Shown here: in pieces, positions 42,024 to 51,886 of the stretch
How the letters are laid out: the number at the start of each line of letters is the position of its first letter
How positions within the stretch are numbered: position 1 is the stretch's first letter
Source of the DNA: Clostridiales bacterium oral taxon 876 str. F0540
Lineage (GTDB): Bacteria > Bacillota > Clostridia > Clostridiales > Clostridiaceae
Direction: 5' to 3'
NCBI GenBank assembly: GCA_000466585.1
Contig: KE993473.1
Span: 64,402-128,401, forward strand
DNA: 64,000 nt
Program-made: the position numbers and the translations under genes
The notes under the pieces: model-generated
What the model was told of the DNA's origin: nothing
The model's input: only the letters and a program-made list of their open reading frames with translations
The model's database searches: none

Positions 42024-42069
42024 AAAAACACCCCGCTTTTTTCATTTGTGAAAAAAGCGGGGTGTTTTT
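42024..42069. terminator. Strong bidirectional terminator
   Basis: Perfect 21-bp stem with a TTTG loop, including CACCCCGC / GCGGGGTG, and A/T-tracts on both sides. It overlaps the stop codon of the FtsX-type permease by one base pair of the stem. Confidence 0.93.
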
Positions 42070-45000
42070 ATTCTGCACTCTTAAGTGATTCTATCATATC
42101 AATTTTATCAAAACGCTTATACATAGCTAAGTTTACAATTACTGAAAATAGAATAGTTAGCAAAACAGAATATATAAAATAAATCGGGCTGATTTTTTCT
42201 AAAAATTTAATTACATTTGTTTCAGCAGTAACAAGAATAAATTTGTTTAAAAGAATTCCTGCTACTATTCCTGCTATGCTTCCTATCACCGTTAATATCA
42301 TATTTTCTCTGTATATATAAGCTGCAAGTTCATGGTCGTAAAAACCTAAAAGCTTAATGGTTGCAAGTTCTCTTCTTCTCTCTGAAATATTAATATTTGT
42401 AAGATTGTATATTACAACAAATGCTAAAACCCCTGCAGATACAATAAGTACAAGTACTACTGTATTAACACTATCAATACTTTTATTGTAGTCAACATGA
42501 ACATTATTTTTAAAGCCTACAGAATTTACACCGCTTATGGCTTTCAAAGCACTTGAAGTATTACTTTCATCTTCTTCAGATAAGCTTTTTAAAAGTCCAT
42601 AGAAGCTGTTGTAGGTTATATTGCTTCCAGTTATCTTATGATAATAGGTTTGGCTCATGTATATATAGTGCTGGATATAATGTTCAGTTACTCCGGAAAT
42701 CTTAGCTTCAACAATCTTATCATTAAGGGTAATTTCTAAGGTATCTCCTACCTTTTTATTAAGAAGCTTTGAAAGTTTTTCAGATAAAATAACCCCATCA
42801 TCTTGAAGCTTTAATTCTTGATCTTTAGTGTTTAAATTTATATAGCTGTTAAATTCAGCGTTATTTTCAGGAACAATTACATAAGCATCCTGACTCTTTG
42901 AATTTTTACCTTTTGCTGAAGCATTCTTTGAATAAGTAAATAGTATAGATTTAACATTTGAATCTTTTAAAGCCTTTTGTTTTACATCATTCTTATCAGC
43001 TTCATTTATGCTTTTATTAAGAGTACCCTGCATGTCGTATCTATAGATCTTATTAAATTGAGCTTCAGTTGCTCCAATTATTCCTTCCTTAAGTCCAAAT
43101 CCGGTTATCATAAGCCCTGTACAAGCTGCTATACCTACAACCGTCATGATAAGCCTCTGTTTATATCTAAATATATTTCTTGCAGTAACCTTCTTTGTGA
43201 AGCTGAGCCTCTTCCATATAAAATTAATTCTTTCAAGTAGTATCTTCTTACCAGATTTAGGCGGCTTTGGCCTCATTAAAGATGCCGGAACTTCTCTTAA
43301 TTCATCCAAAGTTGCTGCTACAGCAGCTATTGCTGTAAATAACACAGCTACCAAGGAAGCCTGCAGTGCAATACCTGTATTAAAAGGTGTTAAGTTATCA
43401 GCAATTGCGTAAAGCGACCCATAAGCATTCATTATTAAAGGTGGAAATAACCTAAACCCAATTGAGATACCTATAAGACTTCCAATAATGCTTGCTGAAA
43501 GTGAGTAAATAAGATAATGAGCTACTATTGAAGCTCTGGAATAACCTAAAGCCTTAAAGGTACCTATCTCAATTCTTTTTTCCTGGACCATTCTTGTCAT
43601 TGTTGTAAGGCTCACCAAAGCTGCCACAAGGAAAAATATGAGTGGAAATGCCTTACCTATATTATCTATTCTGTCACTGTCCTGCCTATAGGTCTCATAC
43701 CCTACATTCTCAGATCTTCCAAGGACATACCAGTCAGGCTTTTTGATATCATTTAGTTTATCCCTGTTCTCTTGGATTTCATCTTCTGCATCTTTAATTT
43801 TAGCATTAGCCTTTTCTTCTTCTGACTTTAGCTTTTCAGTGTTAGTATCAATTTCTTTTTGCCCGTCTTCAAGCTTTTTTCTTCCACTCTCAAGCTTTGA
43901 AAGTCCTTCTGCCCTTCCCTTATTTAGTTGTACCTCAGCATCTGCAATTTTTTTCTTACTAGAGTCGAGCTGAGCTATACCATTATTAAGCTGAACTTCT
44001 CCATCTTGAAGCTTCTTCTCATTATTAGCAAGTTGTAGCCTTCCATTACTTATATCAGAAGCTGATTTGTCAAAGTTGTTTTTTAATCCCTCTATATCAA
44101 AATAGGCTTTTATATTTTCTAGAGCATTATCAGCCTTTAAAGAGCTGTACATACTGTCAAAATCTTTTCCCTTTATATCTTTTTCATAAAGCTGATTCAT
44201 TGCATTATACTGATATGCATAAACAGGATTTAAAGGATTAGTGTCTGCAAGCTTTTTAGCATTTGCTACCTGCTCTGCAATTGCTGAAGATATACTTCCT
44301 GCTGCCTGAATCTTACCTGCAGTTAGCTTTGCTGCACCCTCATCAATCTGTTTCTTGCCTTCTGCAAGCTGAAGCTTTCCATTCTCAATATCCTTTTTCT
44401 TTGAATTTATTTCATTTTCTCCAGATAGGATTTGCTTTTTTCCATCCTCTATCTGTTTTTTTCCATCTGCCATTTTTTGATTAAAAAGAGCTTCATTTTT
44501 CTTAAGTTCTGACCATCCTTTAGTCAGCTTATCTTTTGCATCATTTAGCTGCTTATATCCATCAGCAAACTTTTCTTCTGCTTCTTTTTTTGAGCTGTTA
44601 AGCTTTTCTTCTGCTTCATTTAACTTATCTGTCCCGGTTTTTAAAACCTCAGCATATCTTATTTCATTTCTTGATATCCCAAGATTTTTAAGCGAACTTT
44701 TTATGCTTTCAATTTTATTATTATAGCCTTGGTTATCCAAAAGGCTGTTTATTGATTCTGTTCCATCTGTTCGTACATAAATTTCTGTATAAACCTCGCT
44801 CTTAAAAACCTCAGGAAGTATATACACAAAGCCTCTTACAGAACCATTTCCGACTGAACTTAGCTGTCTTTGCGCAGATACATATAATGGGGACACTGCA
44901 GTTCCAACAATCTTAAACTCAGTGTTTTTTAAATTATCTTCAATTTTTGTGTCGTTTCCTGATTTAAGAACTACACTGTCACCTAAATTCAACTTATTTT

Positions 45001-45421
45001 CTTTTAAAAATTTATCTTCAACTACGGCTTCATTTGAGTTCTCCGGACGTCTGCCTTTTATCATCCTTATACTGTTAATTCCATTTTCATAGGGCAAAGC
45101 ATTAATGTTGAGTACCAATTGTTTCTTATCTTTTTCAATTACTGCATCTATAGAATAACTTCCTTCTGCATTTGTAACTCCACTTTGCTTTTTGACCTCG
45201 GCCAAATCATCTTTAGTAAGTCCAAGGGTAGAAATCAATTTAAAATCCATAAGATTATTTTTACTGAAGTAAGAATCTCCTGACATTTTCATATCAGGAC
45301 TTGTAGCTCTAACACCAGCATAAAAGGCTACACCCACTGCAATAATTATAACTATTGATAAAAACCTTGAAAGCGTCTTTTTTATGTCTCTAAATAAGTT
45401 CTTAAAAAACGTCTTTTTCAT
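42068..45421 (-). CDS. Large FtsX/MacB-type ABC exporter permease with coiled-coil domain
   Basis: About 1117 residues. N-terminal helix (about 15-35), an extracytoplasmic domain, then a long coiled coil (about 265-590) with heptads rich in Lys, Glu and Asn (KLNEAEEKLNSSKKEAEEK, KKLEDGQKEIDTN). Two FtsX-like blocks follow, each with helices around 600-780 and 960-1110, containing EKRIEIGTFKALGYSRASI and ERRRELATIKLLGFYDHEL. Start ATG 45421; the RBS is weak and the gene overlaps the ATPase gene by 2-7 nt, suggesting translational coupling. Permease partner of the LolD-like ATPase. Confidence 0.9.
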   Translation of the reverse strand: MKKTFFKNLFRDIKKTLSRFLSIVIIIAVGVAFYAGVRATSPDMKMSGDSYFSKNNLMDFKLISTLGLTKDDLAEVKKQSGVTNAEGSYSIDAVIEKDKKQLVLNINALPYENGINSIRMIKGRRPENSNEAVVEDKFLKENKLNLGDSVVLKSGNDTKIEDNLKNTEFKIVGTAVSPLYVSAQRQLSSVGNGSVRGFVYILPEVFKSEVYTEIYVRTDGTESINSLLDNQGYNNKIESIKSSLKNLGISRNEIRYAEVLKTGTDKLNEAEEKLNSSKKEAEEKFADGYKQLNDAKDKLTKGWSELKKNEALFNQKMADGKKQIEDGKKQILSGENEINSKKKDIENGKLQLAEGKKQIDEGAAKLTAGKIQAAGSISSAIAEQVANAKKLADTNPLNPVYAYQYNAMNQLYEKDIKGKDFDSMYSSLKADNALENIKAYFDIEGLKNNFDKSASDISNGRLQLANNEKKLQDGEVQLNNGIAQLDSSKKKIADAEVQLNKGRAEGLSKLESGRKKLEDGQKEIDTNTEKLKSEEEKANAKIKDAEDEIQENRDKLNDIKKPDWYVLGRSENVGYETYRQDSDRIDNIGKAFPLIFFLVAALVSLTTMTRMVQEKRIEIGTFKALGYSRASIVAHYLIYSLSASIIGSLIGISIGFRLFPPLIMNAYGSLYAIADNLTPFNTGIALQASLVAVLFTAIAAVAATLDELREVPASLMRPKPPKSGKKILLERINFIWKRLSFTKKVTARNIFRYKQRLIMTVVGIAACTGLMITGFGLKEGIIGATEAQFNKIYRYDMQGTLNKSINEADKNDVKQKALKDSNVKSILFTYSKNASAKGKNSKSQDAYVIVPENNAEFNSYINLNTKDQELKLQDDGVILSEKLSKLLNKKVGDTLEITLNDKIVEAKISGVTEHYIQHYIYMSQTYYHKITGSNITYNSFYGLLKSLSEEDESNTSSALKAISGVNSVGFKNNVHVDYNKSIDSVNTVVLVLIVSAGVLAFVVIYNLTNINISERRRELATIKLLGFYDHELAAYIYRENMILTVIGSIAGIVAGILLNKFILVTAETNVIKFLEKISPIYFIYSVLLTILFSVIVNLAMYKRFDKIDMIESLKSAE

Positions 45422-45423
45422 AA

Positions 45424-46128
45424 TTACCACTCTATGCTTTCTATTGATACTGGATTTTCATTTTTTCTTACACTTGATATTTTTCCGCTTTTAACGGTAA
45501 TTATTTTATCAGCTATTGGTGCTATGGCTGAATTATGTGTAATAACCACAACTGTCATATTGTACATTTTTACCGTATCTGACAAAAGCTTTAAAATAGA
45601 CTTTCCGGTATTATAGTCCAAAGCTCCGGTAGGCTCGTCACAAAGCAGAAGCTTAGGATTCTTTGCAATAGCTCTTGCTATAGAAACCCTCTGCTGCTCT
45701 CCCCCTGAAAGCTGAGAAGGGAAGTTATAAAGTCTATGCTCAAGTCCAACATTTTTAAGTACCTCAACAGGATCCATAGGATTTTGGCAGATTTCTACTG
45801 CAAGCTCCACATTTTCCACTGCATTTAAATTTTGAATCAAATTATAAAATTGGAATACAAAGCCTATGTCCTCACGTCTGTATTTTGTAAGCATCTTTTT
45901 ATTATATTTGCTTATTTCATTTCCATCTACGAATATACTTCCTGAGGTTACGCTGTCCATTCCTCCTAAAAGATTAAGTATTGTTGATTTTCCGGCACCG
46001 CTGGCACCAAGAACAATAACAAACTCACCTTTTTCTATAGAAAATGAAACATCATCTACTGCTGTAATTGCAACTTCACCCATATCATAGGTCTTATTTA
46101 CATTCTTTAATTCTACAAAACTACCCAT
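45424..46128 (-). CDS. LolD/MacB-type ABC transporter ATP-binding protein
   Basis: 234 residues. Walker A GASGAGKST (about 40-48), Q-loop FVFQFYNLI, signature LSGGEQQRVSIARAIAKNP, Walker B LLLCDEPTGALD. Pairs with FtsX-type permeases and drives mechanotransmission or export rather than classic uptake. RBS AAAGGAGAGG. It sits between the TetR regulator upstream and the permease downstream in one operon. Confidence 0.93.
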   Translation of the reverse strand: MGSFVELKNVNKTYDMGEVAITAVDDVSFSIEKGEFVIVLGASGAGKSTILNLLGGMDSVTSGSIFVDGNEISKYNKKMLTKYRREDIGFVFQFYNLIQNLNAVENVELAVEICQNPMDPVEVLKNVGLEHRLYNFPSQLSGGEQQRVSIARAIAKNPKLLLCDEPTGALDYNTGKSILKLLSDTVKMYNMTVVVITHNSAIAPIADKIITVKSGKISSVRKNENPVSIESIEW

Positions 46129-46216
46129 ATCTTAGCCTCTCCTTTATTAACGTCATGAACCATTGTTCTCTTTTAATTCAAAAAATATACTTCCTTTTAA
46201 CAGAAGCATATTATTA

Positions 46217-46819
46217 TCAAATATCTTCACTATCCAGTTTATCTACAATATCAGTATAAAAAATATCAACTATATTGAGTATGAGTTTTCTAACTTCAGC
46301 ACCATCTTTGCGCTCTCTTACAATAATGGCAATACTCTCGACAAGACTATGAGAAACAAGGTATATAGCAAAGTTATCCTTAAGTTTTCTTCCTTTATTG
46401 GATAATTGATACTTCATTGTTTCAGTAACAATTCTCGTAATAAAGTCAACAAAGATATTCTTGCAGTTTTCATATTTTGATCCTTTGCTTTGATTTAAAA
46501 GTATGGAAATCTCAGTGCTGCTCTCATTAACAACTTCCATTATTTTTTCCATAAGCTCATAAAATATAAGCTGAGCATTTTCATTAAGCTCCACCTTATC
46601 AAACTGCTTTATGTAATCTATAAGTCTGTGATAAACAGATCCTATAAGGTTCTCATATAAAGCTTCCTTAGATTCAAAATACTTATATATATTGCCTACG
46701 GATGTATTTGATTTTTTTGCTATGCTTCTTATAGAAGCACCTTCATAGCCCTTTTCCATAAACTCCTTCAAAGCTTCTTCAGCTATGCTGTTTCGAACTT
46801 CATCTTTTAAATACTGCAT
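46217..46819 (-). CDS. TetR-family regulator of the adjacent ABC exporter
   Basis: 200 residues. The N-terminal helix-turn-helix (about 5-55) has RNSIAEEALKEFMEKGYEGASIRSIAKKSNTSVGNIYKYFESKEALYENLI. The C-terminal helical domain (60-195) would bind a ligand. Start at 46819 behind CGGAGG. The regulator gene precedes the ATPase and permease genes on the same strand, so it is probably an autoregulator and repressor of this exporter. Confidence 0.92.
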   Translation of the reverse strand: MQYLKDEVRNSIAEEALKEFMEKGYEGASIRSIAKKSNTSVGNIYKYFESKEALYENLIGSVYHRLIDYIKQFDKVELNENAQLIFYELMEKIMEVVNESSTEISILLNQSKGSKYENCKNIFVDFITRIVTETMKYQLSNKGRKLKDNFAIYLVSHSLVESIAIIVRERKDGAEVRKLILNIVDIFYTDIVDKLDSEDI

Positions 46820-47021
46820 TAGAAAACCTCCGTTCTCTTTTAAAGTGTACTCCACACTATTACTTCTGTCAATTGAATTTTATCCTGTTAATAAAACTTT
46901 AAAATATCACTACTATAAAATTACATTTTCATATCTATATAGAAATTATCAATATCTATACTTAATTATACTCTTACTTTTCAGATTTTTTTCAATACTT
47001 ATAATCGTAGTAAGCAAAATA

Positions 47022-47071
47022 AAAAAATGGAGTTATCCTGATATGATTATATCAAGATAACTCCATTTTTT
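47022..47071. terminator. Strong bidirectional terminator
   Basis: Arms AAAAAATGGAGTTATC and GATAACTCCATTTTTT enclose a TGATAT/ATATCA stem. It separates the TetR promoter region from the end of the 572-residue membrane protein gene. Confidence 0.93.
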
Positions 47072-48788
47072 ATTTTATACTATTATCCTTAAACCCGGTT
47101 GTTGAAATAACGTTATTATCTTTTATATCAAGATATTTAATCTCAACATTATCTCCTTCCTTGCTTAAGACAATATCAATTCCTGCTGATTTAGTAACCA
47201 TATAAACCGTTGGTCCTTCTGCAAGCTTTACATAGAAAACAGTATTTCCATCCTCAGTTACAGGATTTATTCTTGATATCTTTCCTGTAATAGTCTTTTC
47301 ATCTGCTTTTATGCTGTTTGCATTTTTATCATTGGAAGCACTTATCTTTCCATAAGCAATAGCATTTTTAAAGGATTCTATAGCATTTGTTTTATTATCC
47401 TCCAATACAACATAGCTATTTTGAGCAGCAACTATTGCCACCTTAACTAGAGCTCCATCTGTCTTGTTAACTACCGGAACCACCCAGGCTTCTGTTCCAA
47501 AAATATTATAAAAGAGCGGCTGTACCGGAGCCCAATTTGATTTATTTGCTCCTAAAGTTTTATCAACAGCATTCATAGCTCCTTTTCCGTTTATATATCC
47601 TGATGTCTTATAGTAAATCATATCTCCAGTTCTCATATCCATAAGGGTGTACCCCGTCATAGTAGTTGAAGAACTTGAAGTGTTGGTATGGTCGGTAAAC
47701 CAATTCATCTTTCCATTACCGTCTATAACTCCTGTTACTTCCTTTGAATTAACCTGAAGTCCCTCTACTTTTGTATCTCCGCTCCACTCTGTAGGAATAT
47801 GAACTCCAACCTTTGCAAAAAGCTTGTTTATTAATCCTTTCTCTAAAGTTCCGAAATAACCATTATAAGCCTCTGAAACATCTGATGGATAAATTTCATC
47901 TACCCATGCAGGAACTTTATCCTTGCTGTAGTCTGTTATTTTTCCATCCTTAAAAGACATTAATAGTACGCCATCAATGACAGGGCCCTTACGTCCATAC
48001 CTATAATGTCCATAGGTACCTACATAATATGGATTTCCTTCATCATCAAGCTCCGCATTTGCATTAAAGAGTATTGCATCAGGTTTAGCATTACGCAAAT
48101 TTCTTTCTAAGTTATGTCCTAATATAAGCGATTCTGCTGAGCCTACAGGCATGTTTATAATTTTAGCTTCTTCCTGCTTTTCTGCTGATACATACATAAC
48201 CCCAGGTATCTGTCTGTTTGTAAGAGCTCTGAAAAAGCCATCAACTTCAATTGGAGCTACATACACTGCTCCATTTTTAGTCATTGTGATTCCAAGTTCT
48301 CCAACTTTATATACGCTTGGATTAGGCAATGTGCCTATCATTTTTTGCATTTCGTAGTAAGCAGTCTCAGGTGAAATAACAACAACATGCTCTGCATCAA
48401 TTTGAGAAACCTTTTCTGTACTTTCTTTTACAGGAACCATTTTAGCCAAACTCTTTGCTCCCCCTGTTATATAAGGGAAAAGGTTGTAGCCTGCACTAAA
48501 AAATATAGCTATAATCATTATTAGCGGAATTACTGATGAACCTTTTTGAACTGTCTTATTCCTTGACTTGTTGTTAGCCGAAGAAGTTCCTGCATAAAAA
48601 AGGACTTGGACTAAAGCTGGAAGCCAAAGCATTGATAGTATAAAGGAAAGACTCCTGTCAAACTTTAGAATATATAAGACAAAGAAAGAAACAAGTACGC
48701 CTATGATGCCTCTTCCTATCTGCTCCGGTAAATCCCCTTTTTTAATACTTGGTTTAAGAAACAAAATGATAATTAATAAATAGAACAT
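47070..48788 (-). CDS. Large membrane protein of unknown function
   Basis: 572 residues. Four hydrophobic segments lie in the first 110 residues (about 1-12, 25-42, 46-66, 87-105), then an extracytoplasmic region of about 450 residues with mixed beta-alpha character, ending in a small barrel-like C-terminus (about 490-570: DEKTITGKISRINPVTEDGN). No catalytic motif was recognised; repeated phrases such as YGHYRYGRKGP and YPSDVSEAYNGYF may mark a fold. GGGGG before the ATG. Its only neighbours are terminators and a divergent acetyltransferase, so context gives no function. Confidence 0.7.
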   Translation of the reverse strand: MFYLLIIILFLKPSIKKGDLPEQIGRGIIGVLVSFFVLYILKFDRSLSFILSMLWLPALVQVLFYAGTSSANNKSRNKTVQKGSSVIPLIMIIAIFFSAGYNLFPYITGGAKSLAKMVPVKESTEKVSQIDAEHVVVISPETAYYEMQKMIGTLPNPSVYKVGELGITMTKNGAVYVAPIEVDGFFRALTNRQIPGVMYVSAEKQEEAKIINMPVGSAESLILGHNLERNLRNAKPDAILFNANAELDDEGNPYYVGTYGHYRYGRKGPVIDGVLLMSFKDGKITDYSKDKVPAWVDEIYPSDVSEAYNGYFGTLEKGLINKLFAKVGVHIPTEWSGDTKVEGLQVNSKEVTGVIDGNGKMNWFTDHTNTSSSSTTMTGYTLMDMRTGDMIYYKTSGYINGKGAMNAVDKTLGANKSNWAPVQPLFYNIFGTEAWVVPVVNKTDGALVKVAIVAAQNSYVVLEDNKTNAIESFKNAIAYGKISASNDKNANSIKADEKTITGKISRINPVTEDGNTVFYVKLAEGPTVYMVTKSAGIDIVLSKEGDNVEIKYLDIKDNNVISTTGFKDNSIK

Positions 48789-48911
48789 TTTAAAATCCCC
48801 CTGTTATTTATCGGTTATAAATTACATATTATTTATAATTTCATTATATGTTATTCTATACTATATTACAAGTTATTTTTATTGATATACAAGCGTTATT
48901 TCTTTAATTCT

Positions 48912-48940
48912 TTACACAATTTGTAATTTAATGTTATAAT
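48912..48940 (+). promoter_or_regulatory. Promoter of the acetyltransferase gene at 49012
   Basis: TTACAC (48912-48917), 17-nt spacer, TATAAT (48935-48940). About 70 nt before the start codon. Confidence 0.65.
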
Positions 48941-49011
48941 TTTTGCAAGCAGCTTACATTTACGTTTGTAATTGTAAATTATTCACTATTGTTGCAAGGG
49001 GGATATAAATT

Positions 49012-49551
49012 ATGGGGCTTATCTTTAAGGAATTTAAAGACGAAATTGATAATCTTGTGGAGTTTTTAACCACAAATACTTGGGAATTTTTTGGCACACC
49101 CAATCCAAGTCCAGAGAGAATAAGGGCAAACTATGAAAACCAACTTTATACCGGGGAAGGATACAAAACCTTTTGGATTATTTTAGATGATAATATAAAA
49201 GTAGGAATTTTGTGGCTTTACGACTTAGACGATGGTGATCCTTTGTTCGATATAAGAATCTCAAAAAAATATATCGGCATGGGTATAGGAACAACTGCTG
49301 TTAATTGGCTTGTTTCATATGTATTCAATAACTATCCCGGTATAAAAAGAATAGAAGCTAATACAAGGCAAGATAACTATGCCATGAGATGCGTATTTAA
49401 CAAATGTGGCTTTGCAAAAGAATCACATCACAGAAAAGCATGGGTAGGACAAGATGGAATACCTTACGATTCAATCGGTTATGGTATAACTAGAGAAGAC
49501 TGGAAAAGCGGTAAAGTTACACCAGTAAACTGGAATGACTTTAAGTGCTAA
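49012..49551 (+). CDS. GNAT-family N-acetyltransferase
   Basis: 179 residues. The acetyl-CoA site is RISKKYIGMGIGTTAVNWLVSY (about 83-104), with IEANTRQDNYAMRCVFNKCGFAKESHHRKAW downstream. The N-terminus has EFFGTPNPSPERIRANYENQLYTG. RBS AAGGGGG. Single gene with its own promoter and terminator. Substrate unknown. Confidence 0.88.
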   Translation: MGLIFKEFKDEIDNLVEFLTTNTWEFFGTPNPSPERIRANYENQLYTGEGYKTFWIILDDNIKVGILWLYDLDDGDPLFDIRISKKYIGMGIGTTAVNWLVSYVFNNYPGIKRIEANTRQDNYAMRCVFNKCGFAKESHHRKAWVGQDGIPYDSIGYGITREDWKSGKVTPVNWNDFKC

Positions 49552-49563
49552 TTATATGAGATA

Positions 49564-49589
49564 GGGGGCCGTCATATGCGGCCCCTTAT
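49564..49589. terminator. Terminator between the acetyltransferase and ABC-2 permease genes
   Basis: GC-rich stem GGGGCCG / CGGCCCC with loop TCATATG, followed by TTATT; only 13 nt past the acetyltransferase stop codon and touching the convergent permease stop. Confidence 0.88.
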
Positions 49590-50755
49590 TAATTACTTAC
49601 TCTTTTTTGTTTTATAACTACAAGCGTAACTGCCAGCACAGCTGCGGCAAAGCCAATAATTATAAGCATATTTAAAAATATTGGTGCAAGATTTTGCATA
49701 TCAAAATTAGTCATATTAACAATACTATTATTAGATTTTACATACCAGTAGTTTGGTGTAAAGCTTGCAATTCTTAATACATTTTTCCCAAGAAGAGCCT
49801 GCGGAACAAATACTCCGCTTATAAAGCAGCTTCCTAAAGAAACCACATTTGCTGCTGCAGACATTGCTGTTTTGCTTTTTATAACATTTCCTATTAGATA
49901 ACTTATACTTAAAGCTGCAAAAGTAAATATCAAGGAATTTAGAAGGAATAAGAGTCCCTTGGAAGAAAACATATATCCTCTATACATTATAAAGCTTGCT
50001 AAAATCATTATTACCCATGTAATCACTGCAAAGCTTAAATTTCCTAGTATCATTTGAAAATTCATGCTTCTAAGCTTTATAGGAGAGCAAAGATTTCTCT
50101 TCTTAAGATCTGTATTATTAAATACAATCATAACTGAGGATACTCCTAAAATTAAAACTGAAAACAAAGCATAAGCCATATAATTAAAGTAGTAAGCGCG
50201 CTTTTCATTATTATCAGATTCGTCCGCCGAAGTTTTAAGACTTACATCTGTCTTTAGTGACAGGTCCTTATTAATGTAGTTTACAAGCTGTTCCTGAGAT
50301 AAATTCTCCATACTTCCAGTATAAAGCTTTGCAGTATTTAAATATTTGTTTATAATACTATCGATATATATTGAACTGGTTGACTTTGGAACTATAGTCT
50401 TTTCAAGCTGAACTGCATTTCCTTTTAGCATTTCTTCTGTAAAACCCTTAGGTACTCTTACGATATACTCTACTTGCCTAAAGAATAAAGCATCTTGTAG
50501 TTTTTGTGTTTCGTCAGGTACATCTACAAAGTTAACATTATTGCCGAGATAATCTTTAAAGCCCTTCACAAAAACTGAATCAGTATCATTATTTATGAAG
50601 GCTATATTGACCTTTGTATCCGTAAAGTTCGTATTTACAGGTCTGCTGTTAGTATTTGCTAAAGCAATTGCCAAAGATATAAAGACCACAATATAAATCA
50701 TTATTTGATTTAAGTTCTTTAAAATTATCTTAAAGAAAGCTTTATAAACTTGCAT
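49589..50755 (-). CDS. ABC-2-type permease (second of a pair)
   Basis: 388 residues. One N-terminal helix (about 15-35), an extracytoplasmic loop of roughly 150 residues, then five to six helices (about 190-385). Typical ABC2_membrane_3 layout with VSSVMIVFNNTDLKKRNLCSPIKLRSMNFQM and a GVFVPQALLG loop. RBS AAGGAGG. The start overlaps the preceding permease gene by 14 nt; the ATPase is two genes upstream. Exports an unknown hydrophobic substrate or drug. Confidence 0.9.
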   Translation of the reverse strand: MQVYKAFFKIILKNLNQIMIYIVVFISLAIALANTNSRPVNTNFTDTKVNIAFINNDTDSVFVKGFKDYLGNNVNFVDVPDETQKLQDALFFRQVEYIVRVPKGFTEEMLKGNAVQLEKTIVPKSTSSIYIDSIINKYLNTAKLYTGSMENLSQEQLVNYINKDLSLKTDVSLKTSADESDNNEKRAYYFNYMAYALFSVLILGVSSVMIVFNNTDLKKRNLCSPIKLRSMNFQMILGNLSFAVITWVIMILASFIMYRGYMFSSKGLLFLLNSLIFTFAALSISYLIGNVIKSKTAMSAAANVVSLGSCFISGVFVPQALLGKNVLRIASFTPNYWYVKSNNSIVNMTNFDMQNLAPIFLNMLIIIGFAAAVLAVTLVVIKQKRVSN

Positions 50756-51872
50756 ATCTCTGCCTCCTTAAAACCAAATAGGTTAATGTGCTGAAAACTA
50801 CTGTGAAAGCACACAGTATAGCTATATCAATGTAAAATTGAGTATGAGTATTATAATAATATAGTGAATAAAAACAATCAGTTATTAAATTTGCGGGATT
50901 AAGATAACCTAAAATCGGAACCTTTGTTGTAACTATATATTTCATCTTATCGTACATCATTCCTGATAAAAACGACATTGTCATTGACGTTCCAATTAAG
51001 ATTGCAATCTTAATACCTTCGCCTTTTTTTATTATTGAAGCTATACAAGTTCCAAAGGTAACTCCTGTGATTGTTCCTATTAAACAAGTCAATGCTATAT
51101 ATCCCAGCTGATTTCCAAAGCTAACTTTTAGTATCATAGTAAGGTATAACAATAAGATAAATATTTCTGCAAGCTGAACTGTAGCTGCAGCAGCCATGGA
51201 AGCCATAAAAAATTTTAACTTATGGGTTGGAGCCATATTAACCCTTGCTCCCTGTGGAGATAAATCTGCCTGCAAGGCAACTACTTCTTTTAGTCCGCAA
51301 AAGCCACCGTATAAACAAGCCATTGCTATTAAGGTGTAAAAGTAATTTGCTGATGTGTCCGGTGCGGAACTGCTTGAAGCAACCTCTTTTAAATACTCAG
51401 TCCTGGTCGATATATTATTTAGCAATCCCTTTTGAATTGAAGCAGGATTTTCACTAATAATAGTAGTTACCGAAGATGCGGTTTGCTTATAGTCATCTAA
51501 AAAGCTTTTTAAAATAGTCTGATTTAAGCCGGACTGTTTAACAACAAGCCTTATATCATTATCAACATAAATATATCCATCAACTTTATCATCATTAAGA
51601 AGTTTCTCCGCTTCTTCCTTTGTTGTATATTTTACATCCAGCAATTTATCTGAAGTTGACTCTACTGCTTTTGCAAAACTTTCATTTTTCTTATATTGTT
51701 CATCATTAACTACAGAAACTTTAATTTTAGAAAAGGTCTCTGAATTTGAAAGATTTGAAAAAGCCATATTAAATAAGGTGGCCAAAATTATTGGAAAAAC
51801 AAAAGTCCAAAACATGGTTTGCTTATCTCTTACAATGCACTTGAGTCTATATAAGTAGTTATGAAAAAACAT
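50742..51872 (-). CDS. ABC-2-type permease (first of a pair)
   Basis: 376 residues with the same plan as its neighbour: N-terminal helix, extracytoplasmic region and C-terminal helices (about 175-370), with VALQADLSPQGARVNMAPTHKL between helices and LSGMMYDKMK near the outer face. RBS GGAGGTGG. Together with 49589-50755 it forms a heterodimeric permease for the ATPase at 51887. Confidence 0.9.
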   Translation of the reverse strand: MFFHNYLYRLKCIVRDKQTMFWTFVFPIILATLFNMAFSNLSNSETFSKIKVSVVNDEQYKKNESFAKAVESTSDKLLDVKYTTKEEAEKLLNDDKVDGYIYVDNDIRLVVKQSGLNQTILKSFLDDYKQTASSVTTIISENPASIQKGLLNNISTRTEYLKEVASSSSAPDTSANYFYTLIAMACLYGGFCGLKEVVALQADLSPQGARVNMAPTHKLKFFMASMAAAATVQLAEIFILLLYLTMILKVSFGNQLGYIALTCLIGTITGVTFGTCIASIIKKGEGIKIAILIGTSMTMSFLSGMMYDKMKYIVTTKVPILGYLNPANLITDCFYSLYYYNTHTQFYIDIAILCAFTVVFSTLTYLVLRRQRYASL

Positions 51873-51886
51873 ACTGTTTCCACCTC

